Position numbers and translations under genes: made by a program
In this document: piece by piece, positions 21,936 through 23,591 of the stretch
How the letters are laid out: every line of letters begins with the position of its first letter
Position numbering within the stretch: position 1 is the first letter of the stretch
Assembly: GCA_040902445.1 (NCBI GenBank)
Contig: JBBDXJ010000199.1
Coordinates: 1-23,591, forward strand
Origin: Chryseosolibacter sp040902445
GTDB taxonomy: Bacteria; Bacteroidota; Bacteroidia; Cytophagales; Cyclobacteriaceae
DNA length: 23,591 bases
Direction: 5' to 3'
The notes under the pieces: model-generated
Database searches by the model: none
Seen by the model: the letters and a program-made list of their open reading frames with translations, nothing else
What the model was told of the DNA's origin: nothing

Positions 21936-21998
21936 AACCGTTGTACGCACCGGCTTAACAAGCCAGGCACCGCTGGATAGCAGTTAACATCAACGGTT
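21936..21998. repeat. Intergenic inverted repeats upstream of the VOC gene
   Basis: AACCGTTG (21936-21943) is inverted as CAACGGTT (21991-21998), with a smaller hairpin GGCTT-AAC-AAGCC (21952-21964) between them. The element lies in the 260-bp spacer between the VOC gene and the ABC transporter gene. It might be a folded repeat; an integron attC site was considered and not supported. The rest of 21887-22146 shows no gene. Confidence 0.4.
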
Positions 21999-22146
21999 CC
22001 CACAACTATTAAACCTTCGCAACAGCTGCACCACTGAACTCATATCAAACCTGGCAAGACTCGTTACGATGACCCACCAAGTCTGACCAAATGATAATTT
22101 AACGGTAATGGGAAATGAACGGTTGTCAACGAGAAGATATTTAATA

Positions 22147-23591
22147 TTAAAAAGTGGCCTTTTTCCGCAAATGATTTGGAATCAATACTCTTTCAAGTCC
22201 TTCAAAAACAAGTTCAATTAAGATTGCCAATAATGCTGCAGGTATTGCGCCTCTTAAAATAAGGTTTGTATTGTTCAAAGCTAATCCCGTAACAATAAAT
22301 TCTCCAAGTCCACCTGCTCCGATAAAGGCTGCAAGTGTAGCGGTACCTACATTGATCACGGCGGCTGTACGAATGCCTGTAATAATTGTTGGCATGGCTA
22401 ATGGAATCTCAATTAGCAGTAATCTTTTCCTGTTGTTAAGACCAATAGCGGATGCTACTTTTTTCAATTCCGGATCTACAGTAAATAATCCAATCACTGT
22501 GTTTCTGAGAATCGGCAACAGCGCATATAAAAAAAGCGCTACCAGCGCAGGTACAATGCCGATCCCAAATAAGGGTATCATCAATGCAAGAAGGGCAATA
22601 GATGGAATGGTTTGAAGGATGCCGGTGAAATAAATAATCGCTCTCGAAAAGAATGGATTTTTATAAATAAATATACCGAGCGGTATGGCCAAGATAACGG
22701 CTCCAAATAAAGCCAGCAAAGTTAATTTTAAATGAACAAAGGTTTTATCAAGGATCTCTTGCCAATCGCTCAACTGAACTTTCGGCTTATTCTTCAGCAG
22801 CTTTTTTTCCACAAGAAAGTGCTGCGCAATCTCCGCATGACTTTGCTTCTCAAACAGGGCAAGGGAATTAAGTGATTGCATTTCTTCTTCCGAGATTGAA
22901 GCGGTTAATTTCTCTATTACCCTTTTTGCAGCCTGCGGAAGAGAAGCACTGTAAAAAGAAACTGCGTGATAGTCCGGGAAAAAACCTTTATCGTCTTTAA
23001 GTAATGTCAGCTTATACCTTCTTATTTCGCCATCTGTTGAATAAGCATCGGTAACGTCAATCCTGTTTTCAAGAACGGCTGCATAGGCAAGGCCATGCTC
23101 CAATCCAAAGGGGTTAACGGGAAGGTTATAAAATGCAGATAAAGCATCCCATCCATCCTGGCGTTTCAGGAATTCGTAACTCAATCCTATGACAAGGTCA
23201 GAATGGTGTTGAAGATCCGATATATTATTAATGTTTAGACCGTCTGCCTTTTTGGTTGTCATCACCAAAGCATAGGTATTATTGAAACCATAAGGCTTGG
23301 AAATCTCAAGATTGAATTTCAATTTAACCAGGTCATTTATATCATCTATCGTAAGCTTATCCCGGGTCTTCAATATTTCGGATGTAATTGTACCGGAATA
23401 TTCAGGATAAATATCTATAGCGTTATTTCTGAGTGCTTCAAAACTCACCGCCGTTCCGCCTAAATTAAACTTCCGCTCTACAGTAAATCCGGCATCTTCC
23501 AGGAGAATGGCAATCATTTCACCTAAGATGTAACCTTCATTAAAATGCTTTGCACCTACCTTAATCACGCTCTTCGATTGAGCAAAGGGAT
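22147..23591 (-). CDS. Glycine betaine/choline-type ABC transporter: substrate-binding domain fused to permease, 5' end outside window
   Basis: The frame is open to the right edge; a GTG at 23568 is not the true start, since the upstream codons read PFAQSKSVIKVG, the end of a signal peptide. About 480 residues are visible. First is an OpuAC-like binding domain (KHFNEGYILGEMIAILLEDA, LGGTAVSFEALRNNAIDIYP and EYSGT), to about residue 270. Then comes a permease with about five or six helices (LTLLALFGAVILAIPLGIFI, GILQTIPSIALLALMIPLFG) and the EAA-type loop ELKKVASAIGLNNRKRLLLI. The ending is IPNHLRKKATF. It would import a quaternary-amine osmoprotectant such as betaine, carnitine or choline with a separate ATPase, which is probably encoded just off the window. 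In well-known fusions (Lactococcus OpuABC) the permease comes first; here the order is reversed. Confidence 0.9.
   Translation of the reverse strand, partial: PFAQSKSVIKVGAKHFNEGYILGEMIAILLEDAGFTVERKFNLGGTAVSFEALRNNAIDIYPEYSGTITSEILKTRDKLTIDDINDLVKLKFNLEISKPYGFNNTYALVMTTKKADGLNINNISDLQHHSDLVIGLSYEFLKRQDGWDALSAFYNLPVNPFGLEHGLAYAAVLENRIDVTDAYSTDGEIRRYKLTLLKDDKGFFPDYHAVSFYSASLPQAAKRVIEKLTASISEEEMQSLNSLALFEKQSHAEIAQHFLVEKKLLKNKPKVQLSDWQEILDKTFVHLKLTLLALFGAVILAIPLGIFIYKNPFFSRAIIYFTGILQTIPSIALLALMIPLFGIGIVPALVALFLYALLPILRNTVIGLFTVDPELKKVASAIGLNNRKRLLLIEIPLAMPTIITGIRTAAVINVGTATLAAFIGAGGLGEFIVTGLALNNTNLILRGAIPAALLAILIELVFEGLERVLIPNHLRKKATF

Noticed and set aside
21900..22010. Possible integron attC site beside the VOC gene
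   Set aside because: GTTGTAC does not fit the GTTRRRY core, the inverted repeats do not nest as in attC, and the element lies on the 5' side of the gene rather than the 3' side.
1..23591. CRISPR array, tRNA, rRNA or insertion sequence with transposase
   Set aside because: No regularly spaced long repeats with unique spacers, no cloverleaf-like or rRNA-like sequence, and no transposase or integrase reading frame were seen. The short repeats found are dispersed intergenic elements.

Overview
The window looks like chromosomal DNA of a member of the Bacteroidota, probably the Chitinophagia/Cytophagia side; I cannot place it closer. The signs are the protein families (DUF4097 proteins with an ECF sigma factor, an AAA_14/DUF4143 ATPase, many secreted proteins whose signal peptides end in A-Q), matches to the Bacteroidota -7 promoter box TAnnTTTG, few clear Shine-Dalgarno sites, and intergenic gaps filled with short dispersed repeats.

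Left part (1-6960, all on the minus strand). A 5'-complete YeiH-type membrane protein runs off the left edge. Upstream of it lies a phytoene-desaturase-like FAD oxidoreductase. Then comes an apparent envelope-stress or regulatory operon read right to left: ECF sigma factor, a membrane anti-sigma-like protein fused to HEAT repeats, and three secreted DUF4097 proteins. Two of these are a clear tandem duplication, and all three end in a Y-L-R-K-type tail. A repeat-filled gap of 361 bp separates the sigma gene from its presumed anti-sigma partner.

Middle (7181-16950). An oxyR-like regulator with both redox cysteines is divergent from a secreted SIMPL (DUF541) protein. Next come a DUF4440-like protein, a lipoprotein with an FG-GAP-like calcium loop, and a tight minus-strand three-gene set: an outer-membrane beta-barrel, an exported TPR-CHAT peptidase-like protein whose start overlaps the barrel's stop, and a second beta-barrel. 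A repeat-rich gap, a small GTG-start lipoprotein and a Tat-exported PLP enzyme of the class V aminotransferase fold follow.

Right part (16951-21600) is accessory and decaying. It holds the C-terminal half of a di-heme cytochrome c peroxidase, a probably truncated beta-barrel protein and a piece of a membrane protein. Beside them lies what looks like a small mobilization island: an AAA_14/DUF4143 ATPase with a 33-bp-periodic triple repeat at its start, a divergent HUH relaxase, a membrane protein gene nested out of frame inside the relaxase gene, a small antitoxin-like protein and a zeta-toxin gene that has lost its 3' half. The nested gene, with its coiled coil and C-terminal membrane helix, recalls the nested mob genes of RSF1010 and ColE1 plasmids and is the most notable observation here.

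The right edge (21491-23591) has a VOC-family protein and a glycine betaine/choline-type ABC transporter protein in which the substrate-binding domain precedes the permease; its signal peptide lies beyond the window.
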